Below are positions 8,462-17,858 of a stretch of DNA of 64,000 nucleotides, piece after piece (position 1 is the stretch's first letter; the number at the start of each line of letters is the position of its first letter). The notes under the pieces are model-generated. The model saw only the letters and a program-made list of their open reading frames with translations. It was not told where the DNA came from and made no database searches. A program made the position numbers and the translations under genes. Source of the stretch: a bacterium (GTDB lineage Bacteria; Orphanbacterota; Orphanbacteria; Orphanbacterales; Orphanbacteraceae); the NCBI GenBank assembly GCA_025782575.1, contig JALGYY010000046.1:248001-312000 (forward strand), written 5' to 3'.

Positions 8462-11293
8462 TTGATTCGTGTACGAGGGGCGTCCGAGCATAATCTGAAG
8501 TCGATCGACGTTGATATTCCAAGGGGAAAGCTTGTCGTGGTGACAGGCCTATCCGGGAGCGGAAAATCATCGCTCGCGTTTGACACGATCTATGCCGAGG
8601 GACAGCGGCGCTATGTGGAATCTCTATCCGCTTACGCTCGCCAATTCCTCGGCCAGATGGAGAAGCCGGATGTCGAATCGATCGAGGGACTTTCCCCCGC
8701 GATCGCCATCGAGCAGCGAAGCGCGTCAAGAAATCCCCGATCAACTGTCGGAACGGTAACCGAGATCTACGATCATCTTCGTCTTCTCTTTGCGCGTATC
8801 GGAGTCCCTCATTGTCCTACCTGCGAAACTCCGATCGAGACACAGACCGTTCAGCAGATTGTCGACCTCATCGCCACTTTTCCCTCGGGTGAAAAGCTTC
8901 GAATTCTCGCCCCTGTTGTTCGGGGCAAGAAAGGAGAGCATCGCGAAATACTTGGTGGCCTCCGGAAGGAGGGATATCTGCGGGTCCTGATCGATGGCGA
9001 AGAGCGGCTTCTGGAGGATGAGATCAAACTGGCGAAGACGAAGAAGCATGATATTTTCGTCGTCATCGACCGGATAAAAATTTCCTCCAAGATCCTGGGC
9101 CGGCTGGCAGACAGTGTAGCGACCGCACTGGCCGGAGGTGACGGTGTCATTTATGTGCAGCGGGAGGACGGATCGACGCAGGTCTTTTCAGAGGCCCTTT
9201 CCTGCCCCCAGTGTGGTTTTTCGCTGGCGGAATTAAGTCCCCGGATCTTTTCATTCAACTCTCCCTACGGCGCCTGTCCTACCTGCAGCGGTCTCGGGAC
9301 ACAGAAGAGTGTTACGCCGGAGCTGATCGTCCCCGATCGAAACGTTCCCGTCGGCGAAGGGGGGATTGTTCCGTGGGGACCCTTACGAGGCTCGTGGCAC
9401 AGGAATATCACGGAAGGCCTGGCGAAGCACTTCCGCTTTTCGCTGGACGTCCCTTACAGGAGGCTCCCCCAAAAGGCTCAGAAGATCCTCCTGTACGGAA
9501 CGAAAGAAAGAATTCGGATCCGGTTCAACCGGCCGACGGGAAAAGGGAGTGCGCATGTACGTTTTGAGGGTGTAGTCCCATGGCTCGAGAGGCGCTATCG
9601 GGAGACAGGGTCCGACGGCGTCAGGCGATGGATCGAAGGTTTCATGACATCCGTCGCCTGTCCCGATTGCGATGGTGCGAGGCTTAAGCCCGAGTCGCTT
9701 GCTGTCAGGCTTCATGGATGGGGAATCGACGGGCTGACCCGTCTCTCGGTAAAGGAGATCACCTCGACGATCGAGTCAATTCCCTGGAGCGAACGAGAGC
9801 TTCTGATCGGCGAGCAGGTCTTCAAGGAAATTCGCGAGCGCCTTCGATTCCTGAACGATGTGGGGCTATCGTATCTTTCGCTCGTTCGGAGTGCGGCTAC
9901 GCTATCCGGTGGTGAAGCCCAGCGGATTCGTCTTGCCACACAGATCGGGTCAGGTCTGACCGGCGTTCTCTATGTGCTAGACGAGCCGTCGATCGGGCTG
10001 CATGCGAGAGACAACCAGCGCCTTCTTGCTACCCTTCGCCGTCTGCAGAATCTGGGAAATACCGTGATCGTGGTCGAACATGACCGTGAAACGATCGAAT
10101 CCGCGGATCATGTGATCGATCTCGGTCCGCGAGCGGGTATTCACGGCGGGGAGGTGGTGGCAGAGGGGAAGCCCTCCAGAATCCTTTCCGCCAAACGTTC
10201 GCTCACCGCCGCCTATCTGCGAGGTGATCGCGCCATCCCGGTCCCGGCATCAAGGCGGCGCGGAAGCAGGAAGTCCATCGAAGTCACCGGAGCCGAAGAG
10301 AACAATCTCAAGAAAGTGAAGGCCCGGTTCGATCTGGGCAAATTTATCTGCGTAACGGGTGTTTCCGGATCGGGAAAGAGTACGCTGGTGAACGAAATTC
10401 TTTATAAGGCGCTCGCCCGCGAGCTGAACGGAGCGCGGGCGATTCCGGGCAAACATGCACGTATCCGCGGAATCGAGCATATCGACAAGGTGATCGACAT
10501 CGATCAGTCGCCGATCGGACGGACTCCGCGATCGAATCCGGCTACCTACACAGGGACCTTTACTCCCATTCGCGACATTTTCGCCATGCTCCCGGAAGCG
10601 AAAGTACGAGGCTACAGACCTGGGCGCTTCAGCTTCAATGTCAAAGGGGGGCGGTGCGAAGCCTGCCGGGGTGATGGAACCCTCAAAATTGAAATGCACT
10701 TCCTGCCGGACGTCTACGTAAAATGCGACGTCTGCAAGGGTCGCCGGTATAACCGTGAAACTCTTGATGTCAAATTCAGGGGCTGTTCGATTGCGGACAT
10801 ATTGGACATGACGGTGGAAGAGGCTGCGGAGATTCTGAAGAACATCCCGGTCGCAAAAAGGAAACTCGATCTTCTTACGGAAGTCGGGCTCGGCTATATT
10901 CATCTCGGCCAATCGGCTACTACTCTTTCGGGAGGGGAGGCTCAGAGGATCAAGCTCGCCACTGAGCTTTCGAAACGGGCGACCGGGAAGACGGTGTACA
11001 TTCTTGACGAGCCGACCACAGGCTTGCATTTTGAAGATGTCCGTATGTTGCTGGATGTGTTGAACCGCCTGGTGGATACAGGGAATACCGTGATCGTGAT
11101 CGAGCACAATATGGACGTCATCAAAACGGCTGATGAGGTGATCGACCTCGGTCCCGAAGGGGGAGACGAGGGGGGGCAGGTGATCGCCAGAGGCACGCCG
11201 GAGCAGGTGGCAACCGTATCAGGATCGCACACAGGAAAGGAGCTTCGCGCTCTTTTCGAGAGGGAGGTGGGATCGATTGCAGGAGTCGCCTGA
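8462..11293 (+). CDS. uvrA: Excinuclease ABC subunit A
   Basis: DNA-damage recognition ATPase of nucleotide excision repair, 943 residues. The first Walker A is GLSGSGKSS (residues 29-37), followed by the UvrA-specific 'YVESLSAYARQFLGQM'. Zinc modules are CPTC/CPQC...CPTC in the first half and CEAC...CDVC in the second. The second Walker A is GVSGSGKST, and the ABC signatures 'LSGGEAQRIRLAT' and 'LSGGEAQRIKLAT' precede 'LDEPSIGLHARD' and 'LDEPTTGLHFED'. The start is a TTG with AAGGAG upstream. Its 3' end overlaps gcvT by 17 bp, an unusual junction of repair and glycine catabolism. Confidence 0.98.
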   Translation: MIRVRGASEHNLKSIDVDIPRGKLVVVTGLSGSGKSSLAFDTIYAEGQRRYVESLSAYARQFLGQMEKPDVESIEGLSPAIAIEQRSASRNPRSTVGTVTEIYDHLRLLFARIGVPHCPTCETPIETQTVQQIVDLIATFPSGEKLRILAPVVRGKKGEHREILGGLRKEGYLRVLIDGEERLLEDEIKLAKTKKHDIFVVIDRIKISSKILGRLADSVATALAGGDGVIYVQREDGSTQVFSEALSCPQCGFSLAELSPRIFSFNSPYGACPTCSGLGTQKSVTPELIVPDRNVPVGEGGIVPWGPLRGSWHRNITEGLAKHFRFSLDVPYRRLPQKAQKILLYGTKERIRIRFNRPTGKGSAHVRFEGVVPWLERRYRETGSDGVRRWIEGFMTSVACPDCDGARLKPESLAVRLHGWGIDGLTRLSVKEITSTIESIPWSERELLIGEQVFKEIRERLRFLNDVGLSYLSLVRSAATLSGGEAQRIRLATQIGSGLTGVLYVLDEPSIGLHARDNQRLLATLRRLQNLGNTVIVVEHDRETIESADHVIDLGPRAGIHGGEVVAEGKPSRILSAKRSLTAAYLRGDRAIPVPASRRRGSRKSIEVTGAEENNLKKVKARFDLGKFICVTGVSGSGKSTLVNEILYKALARELNGARAIPGKHARIRGIEHIDKVIDIDQSPIGRTPRSNPATYTGTFTPIRDIFAMLPEAKVRGYRPGRFSFNVKGGRCEACRGDGTLKIEMHFLPDVYVKCDVCKGRRYNRETLDVKFRGCSIADILDMTVEEAAEILKNIPVAKRKLDLLTEVGLGYIHLGQSATTLSGGEAQRIKLATELSKRATGKTVYILDEPTTGLHFEDVRMLLDVLNRLVDTGNTVIVIEHNMDVIKTADEVIDLGPEGGDEGGQVIARGTPEQVATVSGSHTGKELRALFEREVGSIAGVA

Positions 11294-12413
11294 GACCCGG
11301 CCGGATTCGCTCCGGAGTCCGCTCCACGAACTTCATATCGAGGCGGGGGGGAAGATCGTCCCGTTCGCAGGTTGGCGGATGCCTGTTCAATACACTTCCA
11401 TAATCGAGGAATGTAAAACGGTCAGGAGTCGCGTCGGATTGTTCGACGTATCCCACATGGGTGAGATCGAGATCACTGGACCGGACCGATTCGTCGAGGT
11501 CGACAGAATCATGACCGCGAAAGTGACGGGGAAGAGTAATGGTGTGGTGCAATACGCATTGCTGCTTAATGATGAGGGGGGAATTATCGATGATATCCTC
11601 GTTTACATTCGACCCGGATCGATCCTTCTTGTAGTAAATGCGGCTAACAAAGACAAGGACTTCGCCTGGATCTCGAGCCGGGTACGAGGCGATGCCCGGG
11701 TTACTGACAGAAGCAGCGAGATCGCTCAAATTGCTGTACAGGGACCCCGGTCGCGCGACGTCATTCGATCTGTCGTCGGGAATCGAGCGGCCGCTCTCGA
11801 CTACTATCGATCTCTCGAGGGCAAAGCGGCCGGCCATGGGGCCGTCATTTCTCGTACAGGTTATACAGGTGAGCTCGGATGGGAGATCTATTGCGGTTGG
11901 GATCAGTCTCCGGCGATCTGGCGGGCCCTGCTCGAGGCAGGTGCGGAGCATGATGTCCGCCCGATCGGGCTTGGTGCCCGGGATTCCCTTCGGATGGAGA
12001 TGGCGTACTGTCTTTACGGCAATGACATTGACGAAAACACCAGTCCGGTGGAAGCAGGACTTCGCTGGCTGGTAAGAGCGAAAAAGGATGACTATATCGG
12101 GAAAGAGCCTTATCTTGCTGCGAAGCGGGAGGGCCCGAAACGCCGCCTGATCGGACTGCGGCTCGGCCCCCGCGAGATTCCCCGGCCCGGATATACCATT
12201 CTTCATGGTGGTGAGGAGGTCGGAACCGTAACGAGCGGGGGGTTCTCTCCCACCTGCGGCACAGGAATCGCCCTCGGATATGTGCGTGCCGATCGTGCCG
12301 ATGGAGATGAAGACTTTTCGATCGCAATCCGGCGACGGCGCGCCGATGCGGAGATCGTCAGAGGATCATTTGTACCTTCATCCGTGAAGGGCGGAGGGGA
12401 GGAGATGCAGTGA
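11277..12413 (+). CDS. gcvT: Glycine cleavage system T protein (aminomethyltransferase)
   Basis: Takes the aminomethyl group from lipoyl-GcvH, releases ammonia and makes 5,10-methylene-tetrahydrofolate. The 378-residue product has the usual starts 'LHELHIEAGGKIVPFAGW' and 'GLFDVSHMGEI', the folate-site 'VVNAANKDKDFAW' with its aspartate, 'SRTGYTGELGWEIY' and 'LGARDSLRMEM'. The first codon is a TTG inside the end of uvrA, so translation is probably coupled. Its stop overlaps the gcvH GTG as GTGA. The gcvT-H-PA-PB order is the standard split-P operon. Confidence 0.96.
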   Translation: MQESPETRPDSLRSPLHELHIEAGGKIVPFAGWRMPVQYTSIIEECKTVRSRVGLFDVSHMGEIEITGPDRFVEVDRIMTAKVTGKSNGVVQYALLLNDEGGIIDDILVYIRPGSILLVVNAANKDKDFAWISSRVRGDARVTDRSSEIAQIAVQGPRSRDVIRSVVGNRAAALDYYRSLEGKAAGHGAVISRTGYTGELGWEIYCGWDQSPAIWRALLEAGAEHDVRPIGLGARDSLRMEMAYCLYGNDIDENTSPVEAGLRWLVRAKKDDYIGKEPYLAAKREGPKRRLIGLRLGPREIPRPGYTILHGGEEVGTVTSGGFSPTCGTGIALGYVRADRADGDEDFSIAIRRRRADAEIVRGSFVPSSVKGGGEEMQ

Positions 12414-12805
12414 GGATTCCCGAAGATCTGAAGTACACCCGTGAACATGAGTGGCTCCTCATGGAGGAGGGCACGGTGACTTACGGCATAACCGATTTCG
12501 CGCAGTCGGAACTGGGTGATATCGTCTTCGTCGAGCTCCCTGAAGTTGGTGATGCGGTAACTGTGAATGATACCTCGGGTACGATCGAAGCCGTGAAGAC
12601 AGTGGCTGATATCTTTTCACCTGTCAGCGGCCATGTAATCGAAGTGAACGAGCGTCTCGTCGACGATCCCGATCTCGTGAATCGCGATCCTTACGGCGAG
12701 GGTTGGATGATTAAAGTAGAGGTCGAAGATCCTCCGGAACTCGTGGACCTCCTGAGCGCTGATGAATACAACGGACTGATCGAGCAGGAGCAGGCGAACT
12801 CCTGA
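12410..12805 (+). CDS. gcvH: Glycine cleavage system H protein
   Basis: Lipoyl carrier protein of 131 residues that shuttles the aminomethyl intermediate between GcvP, GcvT and GcvL. The modified lysine is K63 in 'GTIEAVKTVADIFSP', close to the ESVKA consensus. 'YTREHEWL' and 'GITDFAQSELGDIVFVELP' are classic. GTG start overlapping the gcvT stop (GTGA) with GGAGG upstream indicates coupled translation. The dihydrolipoyl dehydrogenase partner is not in this window. Confidence 0.97.
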   Translation: MRIPEDLKYTREHEWLLMEEGTVTYGITDFAQSELGDIVFVELPEVGDAVTVNDTSGTIEAVKTVADIFSPVSGHVIEVNERLVDDPDLVNRDPYGEGWMIKVEVEDPPELVDLLSADEYNGLIEQEQANS

Positions 12806-12843
12806 TCACGCGACGATCCCCGTAGCATTGGAAGAATCCGACG

Positions 12844-14220
12844 ATGACTTACATCCCGCATACAGATAAAGATCGCCGGGATATGCTCAAGGTCCTCGGG
12901 GTTGATCGAATCGACGATCTGATGAGCGATATTCCCGAAGAGGTGAAGCTTAAGGGAGACCTGCCTCTCCCCCCCGCACTTTCCCAGGAGGAAGTGGAGA
13001 GAAAAATCGGCCGCATCGCACGGGATTGCCTGGGCGGCGCGCTTGCCGACGCTTTTCTCGGAGGAGGGATCTATGATCACTATATCCCCCCTCTCGTAGC
13101 CGGTACTCTTTCCCGACCAGAATTCTATTCGGCGTATACGCCTTATCAGGCTGAGGTAAGCCAGGGATCGTTACAAGCCACGTTCGAGTTTCAAAGCCTG
13201 CTCTGCCGGCTGACCGATATGCCGCTCGCCAATGCCTCGATGTACGATGGCGCGACCGCGTTCGCGGAGGGAATCTGGATGGCCGCCGCCGAGGCGAAGG
13301 GGAAGAGCCGGGTCCTGGTATCGGAGACTCTCCATCCCCGCTATCGTAAAGTACTCGAGACACACATCGGATCGGGCCCCCTGACGATCGTGACGGTTCC
13401 TATGGATAAGAGCGGCCGTACCGACCAGGTTGCCCTCGAGGCGATGATCGACAGCAACACGGCCGTGGTGGCGGTGCAGAACCCTAACTATTTTGGCCAT
13501 ATCGAGGAGTTGACGAGTATCGGGGAAATGGCGCACCAGGGAGGAGCCTTCTTCCTGGAGGTTTTCGAGCCGCTCAGCCTGGCGGTTCTGCAGACACCGG
13601 GAGAAGCGGGGGTAGACATCGCCGTTGGTGAGGGGCAGACTCTCGGATGCACCATGAGCTATGGAGGACCGTTACTCGGACTATTCACCTGCACTGAAAG
13701 ATTTCTACGAAAGATGCCGGGCCGTCTGGCCGGCCTTACCGAGGACAGTGAGGGGACACGAGCGTTCACACTCGCACTCCAGACCAGGGAGCAACACATC
13801 CGGCGGGGGAAGGCGACGTCCAACATCTGCACGAATCAGGCTCTGCTTTCGGTCGCTGCGTTGGTTCACCTCGCTTCTCTGGGTCCCCAGGGACTTAGGC
13901 AGGCCGCTCTGCTCACACAGGAGCGTGCGCTTCTTCTCCGCCATGAACTCGAGAAGGGTGGAGCGTCCTTCCCGTTCGACACGCCGTTCTTCCGTGAATT
14001 TGCTGTACGTCTTCCTGATGGAGCTTATCGGGATCTGAGGGAGGGGGGCATCATTCCCGGCATTCCTTTGGCACCCGACTATCCGGAATATCAGGACGCT
14101 TATCTTGTCGCCGTAACCGAGCGAAAAACTCGTCCGGAAATCATGCGTTATGCGGATCGAGTGAGAGATTATCTGAGAACCAGGTCAAGGGAGACCCATG
14201 CAGAATCCGGTACTGTTTGA
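12844..14220 (+). CDS. gcvPA: Glycine dehydrogenase (decarboxylating) subunit 1
   Basis: N-terminal half of the P protein as a separate 458-residue subunit. 'MTYIPHTDKDRRDMLKVLG' at the start, 'YTPYQAEVSQGSLQATFEFQ' and 'NASMYDGATAFAE' are hallmark stretches. It lacks the PLP-lysine, which is in subunit 2, as expected. The two subunits decarboxylate glycine and load the H-protein lipoate. The C-terminus overlaps gcvPB by 23 bp. Confidence 0.96.
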   Translation: MTYIPHTDKDRRDMLKVLGVDRIDDLMSDIPEEVKLKGDLPLPPALSQEEVERKIGRIARDCLGGALADAFLGGGIYDHYIPPLVAGTLSRPEFYSAYTPYQAEVSQGSLQATFEFQSLLCRLTDMPLANASMYDGATAFAEGIWMAAAEAKGKSRVLVSETLHPRYRKVLETHIGSGPLTIVTVPMDKSGRTDQVALEAMIDSNTAVVAVQNPNYFGHIEELTSIGEMAHQGGAFFLEVFEPLSLAVLQTPGEAGVDIAVGEGQTLGCTMSYGGPLLGLFTCTERFLRKMPGRLAGLTEDSEGTRAFTLALQTREQHIRRGKATSNICTNQALLSVAALVHLASLGPQGLRQAALLTQERALLLRHELEKGGASFPFDTPFFREFAVRLPDGAYRDLREGGIIPGIPLAPDYPEYQDAYLVAVTERKTRPEIMRYADRVRDYLRTRSRETHAESGTV

Positions 14221-15658
14221 GCTTGCCCGGGAAGGGCGGGGTTCGCGTCACTTGCCCGATCTGGTAACTTCGGAAGAGAAGATCCTCGCATCTATTCCTC
14301 CGTCATCCCTTCGAAAGAGTCCGCTCCGCCTGCCGGAGATCGCCGAACTCGACCTGGCCCGACATCTCGAACGGCTGACCGATCGCAATCATTATATAGA
14401 AAAGGATCTCTATCCGCTCGGCTCGTGCACAATGAAGTACAACCCCAAACTTCATGAGAAGCTGGCATCCCATCCGTTGATCAGCGGGCTTCATCCCGGA
14501 CTTCCGGATGAAGAGGTACAGGGAGCGATCCAGCTCCTGGTGGAACTCGAAGAGTGTCTCCAGGCGATCACGGGGATGGATGATGTCACGCTCCAGCCGG
14601 CGGCCGGGGCACACGGCGAATTCACGAGCATGAGAATGATTGAGGCTTATTACCGGGACAGGGGTGAATCGCGCACAAAGGTAATCACCCCCGATTCCGC
14701 CCATGGGACGAACCCCGCTTCGATCATGCGTGTCGGCTGGACTCCTGTCGAGGCTCCTCATAATGAACGGGGCGAGGTCGATCTGGAGGCACTCGGTAAG
14801 CTCGTGGACGGTTCCACCGCCGCCCTCATGCTTACCCTCCCCAATACCCTCGGTCTCTTCGAAACACAGCTCCCGAAAATTGTCGAAATCGTTCATTCTG
14901 CCGGCGCGCAGATGTATCTGGACGGCGCCAATCTGAACGCCCTGCTCGGGTTCGTTCGTCCGGGTGACGTCGGATTCGATGTTATGCATATCAATGTTCA
15001 CAAGACTTTTTCGACTCCCCACGGGGGAGGCGGCCCCGGAGCGGGGCCCGTCGGCGTCAAGAAGCATCTGACGCCTTATCTCCCGTCGCCCCGTCCCGTG
15101 AAGAGCGGAGATGTCTATCACTGGGACCGCGACCTGCCCGATTCGATCGGTCCCGTACACTCTCACTTCGGCAATTTCGGGATCCTGCTCCGGGCGTTCG
15201 CTTACATCCGGCACCACGGCTCAGACGGACTCCGTGAAGTGCAGCGCCACGCCATCTTGAACGCCAATTATCTGATGAAGCGGATTGCTGATTCTTTTCC
15301 GCCCGCTTTCGATCGGACTCCCATGCACGAGTTTGTTTCTTCCGCGGCCCGATATCGGGATCGAGGGATTCGTGCCGGCGACATCGGCAAACGCCTGCTG
15401 GATTTCGGGTTCTACGCCCCTACGATCGCCTTTCCGTTGATCGTAAAAGAGGCGCTCATGATTGAGCCGACGGAAACGGAGAGCCCTGAAACCCTCGATC
15501 GATTCGCAGACGCCATGAATCAGATTGCCGCCGAGATCGAGTCCGATCCTGAGATGGTGAAGACCGCTCCCCATAACACCCCTGTCAAAAGAGTGAATGA
15601 CAGTCTGGCCTCGCGGAAACCGATCCTCCGCTGGCCCGACGATGCCCCGACCGATTGA
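14198..15658 (+). CDS. gcvPB: Glycine dehydrogenase (decarboxylating) subunit 2
   Basis: PLP-bearing half of the P protein, 486 residues. The PLP Schiff-base lysine is K269 in 'INVHKTFSTPHGGGGPG'. Other signatures are 'HYIEKDLYPLGSCTMKYNPK'-type text near residue 65, 'LQPAAGAHGEFTS' and 'PDSAHGTNPAS'. It starts inside the end of gcvPA (23-bp overlap), so the two subunits are likely made in equal amounts. It ends the glycine cleavage set. Confidence 0.97.
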   Translation: MQNPVLFELAREGRGSRHLPDLVTSEEKILASIPPSSLRKSPLRLPEIAELDLARHLERLTDRNHYIEKDLYPLGSCTMKYNPKLHEKLASHPLISGLHPGLPDEEVQGAIQLLVELEECLQAITGMDDVTLQPAAGAHGEFTSMRMIEAYYRDRGESRTKVITPDSAHGTNPASIMRVGWTPVEAPHNERGEVDLEALGKLVDGSTAALMLTLPNTLGLFETQLPKIVEIVHSAGAQMYLDGANLNALLGFVRPGDVGFDVMHINVHKTFSTPHGGGGPGAGPVGVKKHLTPYLPSPRPVKSGDVYHWDRDLPDSIGPVHSHFGNFGILLRAFAYIRHHGSDGLREVQRHAILNANYLMKRIADSFPPAFDRTPMHEFVSSAARYRDRGIRAGDIGKRLLDFGFYAPTIAFPLIVKEALMIEPTETESPETLDRFADAMNQIAAEIESDPEMVKTAPHNTPVKRVNDSLASRKPILRWPDDAPTD

Positions 15659-15680
15659 CGATTCGATAACAGGGGTCTCC

Positions 15681-15706
15681 CGACAGGAGCGGACCTGTCG
15701 TATAGT
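15681..15706 (+). promoter_or_regulatory. Inverted repeat and possible -10 element before the peptide ABC genes
   Basis: CGACAGG at 15681-15687 and CCTGTCG at 15694-15700 form a perfect 7-bp inverted repeat with a 6-nt loop. TATAGT at 15701-15706 follows directly and resembles the -10 used elsewhere in this window. No good -35 lies 17 bp upstream. If this -10 is used, the ATG at 15719 would have almost no leader. It could instead be a short hairpin ending gcvPB transcription, although no T-run follows. Confidence 0.35.
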
Positions 15707-15709
15707 GGC

Positions 15710-16726
15710 GTGGTTGTCATGACATCTTTACTCGAAATCTCAGGTCTCCAGGTTCACTTCGATTCCTATGGCGGTAAAACACGTGCGGTCGATTCGGTCT
15801 CTCTCGCGATCGACCCGGGTGAAGTCGTCGGCCTCGTTGGAGAGTCGGGCTGCGGCAAGAGCGTAACCGCGCTATCCATTATCGGTCTCCTCCCCGTTCC
15901 TCCCGCTCGTATTGCGGGTGGCAAAATCTACTATCGTCCTGCCGATGCTGATCTCCTGACATTGACATCCCGGGCAAGAAACCGCATTCGGGGAAGAGAG
16001 ATATCGATGATCTTCCAGGAGCCGATGAGTGCGTTGAATCCCGTCCTTTCGTGCGGAATCCAGATTGAGGAGGTCCTTCGTGTTCATCTGGGGATGACGG
16101 CGGCGGAGTCAAAGTCGGAGACGATTCGCCTGCTTGAAGAGGTGAAAATCCCTGACGCCGCAAGAACGGCGGCTCGCTATCCCCATGAATTATCAGGGGG
16201 GATGAGACAGCGGGTCCTTCTCGCCGCCGCGCTGGCCGGCAATCCGAGGCTTCTTCTCGCCGACGAACCGACGACGGCTCTCGACGTCACGATTCAGGCC
16301 CAGATCCTCGATCTTATTCTGGAGCGTCAGCGGGATCGTGGAATGGCCGTCCTTCTGATATCCCATGATCTGGGAGTGATCGCCCGGACTGCTTCCCGTG
16401 TGGCGGTGATGTATGCGGGGCAGGTTGTCGAAGAGGGTCCCGTCCGGCAGATTCTGGAGACTCCCCGCCATCCCTACACCGAGGCGCTTCTCGGCGCCAT
16501 CCCTGATCCTGATCACCCCGAGCGCACTCCTCTCCCGATTCCCGGTACGTTGCCCGATCCGACGGCCACTCTTTCCGGGTGCCGGTTCGAGCCGCGATGT
16601 CCTCGCGCGATCGGCCGCTGTTCGAAAGAAGATCAACATCTGGAGAAGATCAGGGGGAAAGCCGGCGGCGCATTGCGATGCTCCGTATCCATCGCCCGAG
16701 GTGGTCCGGGAGATGGAAAGGAATGA
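15710..16726 (+). CDS. Oligopeptide/dipeptide ABC transporter ATP-binding protein (DppD/OppD type)
   Basis: ABC ATPase with Walker A GESGCGKSV, signature LSGGMRQRV, Walker B LLLADEPTTALD and the H-loop 'LISHDLGVI'. The C-terminal oligopeptide-transporter domain has the cysteine cluster 'CRFEPRCPRAIGRC' that may hold an iron-sulfur or zinc site. The 338-residue length fits. Starts are GTG 15710 or ATG 15719; the latter gives the more usual N-terminus. The next gene overlaps by 4 bp (ATGA) and encodes the DppF partner. No permease or binding-protein gene is adjacent, so membrane partners must be encoded elsewhere. Confidence 0.92.
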   Translation: MVVMTSLLEISGLQVHFDSYGGKTRAVDSVSLAIDPGEVVGLVGESGCGKSVTALSIIGLLPVPPARIAGGKIYYRPADADLLTLTSRARNRIRGREISMIFQEPMSALNPVLSCGIQIEEVLRVHLGMTAAESKSETIRLLEEVKIPDAARTAARYPHELSGGMRQRVLLAAALAGNPRLLLADEPTTALDVTIQAQILDLILERQRDRGMAVLLISHDLGVIARTASRVAVMYAGQVVEEGPVRQILETPRHPYTEALLGAIPDPDHPERTPLPIPGTLPDPTATLSGCRFEPRCPRAIGRCSKEDQHLEKIRGKAGGALRCSVSIARGGPGDGKE

Positions 16727-17724
16727 AGAAGCAATCATCACTCCCTCTTCTCGAACTGACCGATATCCGGAAGCACTATCCGGTACGGAAGGGATTGTTT
16801 CGTAAGGCTTCCGGGATCGTGCGAGCGGTGGAAGATGTATCCCTTGCTGTCAATCGGGGGGAGTCGGTTGCCCTTGTGGGCGAGAGCGGGTCGGGGAAGT
16901 CGACAATCGCGCGGATGGCTTCCTTGCTCGAGACTCCCACTGCCGGAGAGATTCGTTTCGATGGCCGGATCATCACTGCTAGGAGGGAGAAATCTCTTCG
17001 GGAATTCCGACGGCAGGTGCAGATCACTTTTCAGGATCCCTATGGTTCTCTCAATCCAAGGCTTACGATCGGCCGGGCGATCGGTGAGGTGCTTCGCGTG
17101 CACCACATTGCAAGCGGGAGAGAGGTAACCGGAGCGGTAAGAAAACTACTCGGCCGGGTCGGCCTGTCCGAGGGAGACGGGAACAGATATCCTCATGCGT
17201 TGAGCGGGGGGCAGAGGCAGCGCGCCGGGCTCGCGCGCGCTCTGGCAGTCAGGCCGTCGCTCGTGGTCGCGGACGAGCCGGTATCCGCCCTCGATGTATC
17301 CACCCAGGCGCAGGTCCTGCAACTCTTTCGCGAGCTTCGCCGAACTCTCTCCATCGCCTATCTTTTCATAACTCATGACCTCGCCATCATTCCTCATATA
17401 GCTGATCGGGTAATCATCCTCTATGCAGGTAGAATTATGGAACAAGGGCCGGTCGAGTCGGTCTACAGGGACCCCAGCCACCCCTATACAAAGGCGCTCC
17501 TGGATGCTATTCCCCGTCTGAAGAGCGGGAGAGGCCCCTCCAGGCCGGATTCGATCGGCGGGGACATCCCCTCCCCTCTCAATCCACCATCCGGGTGCCC
17601 CTTCCATCCACGCTGCCCTCTGGCGGATGAAGAGTGCGCCGGCCGTTTGCCGGAACTGGTCCCGACCGGTGCGGGCCGGGAGGCGGCATGCCTCAAACTT
17701 CATCCCCGACAAGACGATACTTAG
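16723..17724 (+). CDS. Oligopeptide/dipeptide ABC transporter ATP-binding protein (DppF/OppF type)
   Basis: Second ATPase of a peptide importer, 333 residues from the ATG at 16723, which overlaps the upstream stop as ATGA. Upstream in-frame ATGs lie inside the previous gene and are not needed. Motifs are 'LTDIRKHYPVRKGLF' at the start (typical of DppF), Walker A GESGSGKST, 'QITFQDPYGSLNPR', signature LSGGQRQR, Walker B VVADEPVSALD and C-terminal 'CPFHPRCPLADEEC'. It pairs with the preceding DppD-like subunit. The ligand could be di/oligopeptide, nickel or another small solute. Confidence 0.92.
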   Translation: MKKQSSLPLLELTDIRKHYPVRKGLFRKASGIVRAVEDVSLAVNRGESVALVGESGSGKSTIARMASLLETPTAGEIRFDGRIITARREKSLREFRRQVQITFQDPYGSLNPRLTIGRAIGEVLRVHHIASGREVTGAVRKLLGRVGLSEGDGNRYPHALSGGQRQRAGLARALAVRPSLVVADEPVSALDVSTQAQVLQLFRELRRTLSIAYLFITHDLAIIPHIADRVIILYAGRIMEQGPVESVYRDPSHPYTKALLDAIPRLKSGRGPSRPDSIGGDIPSPLNPPSGCPFHPRCPLADEECAGRLPELVPTGAGREAACLKLHPRQDDT

Positions 17725-17760
17725 AGTACCCTTAGCGTGTGATAATATTGGGGTTGCATG

Positions 17761-17789
17761 TTGACACTCTCCTATCCCCTTGGTAGAGT
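17761..17789 (+). promoter_or_regulatory. Sigma-70-type promoter of the TonB-dependent receptor operon
   Basis: TTGACA at 17761-17766 and TAGAGT at 17784-17789 with a 17-bp spacer, about 70 bp before the receptor start. The same two hexamers with the same spacing precede exbB (25432-25460). Confidence 0.72.
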
Positions 17790-17858
17790 GCGCAGCAGTA
17801 CAAAAGTACATTTCTGACTGAGCGTAGCGAGAGTTTTATGCCGAAAGGAGCGGAGAGT

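Noticed and set aside
7572-8744. Open frame of 390 codons on the minus strand
   Set aside because: Spans the acyl-CoA dehydrogenase/uvrA junction in antisense; both plus-strand genes are certain.
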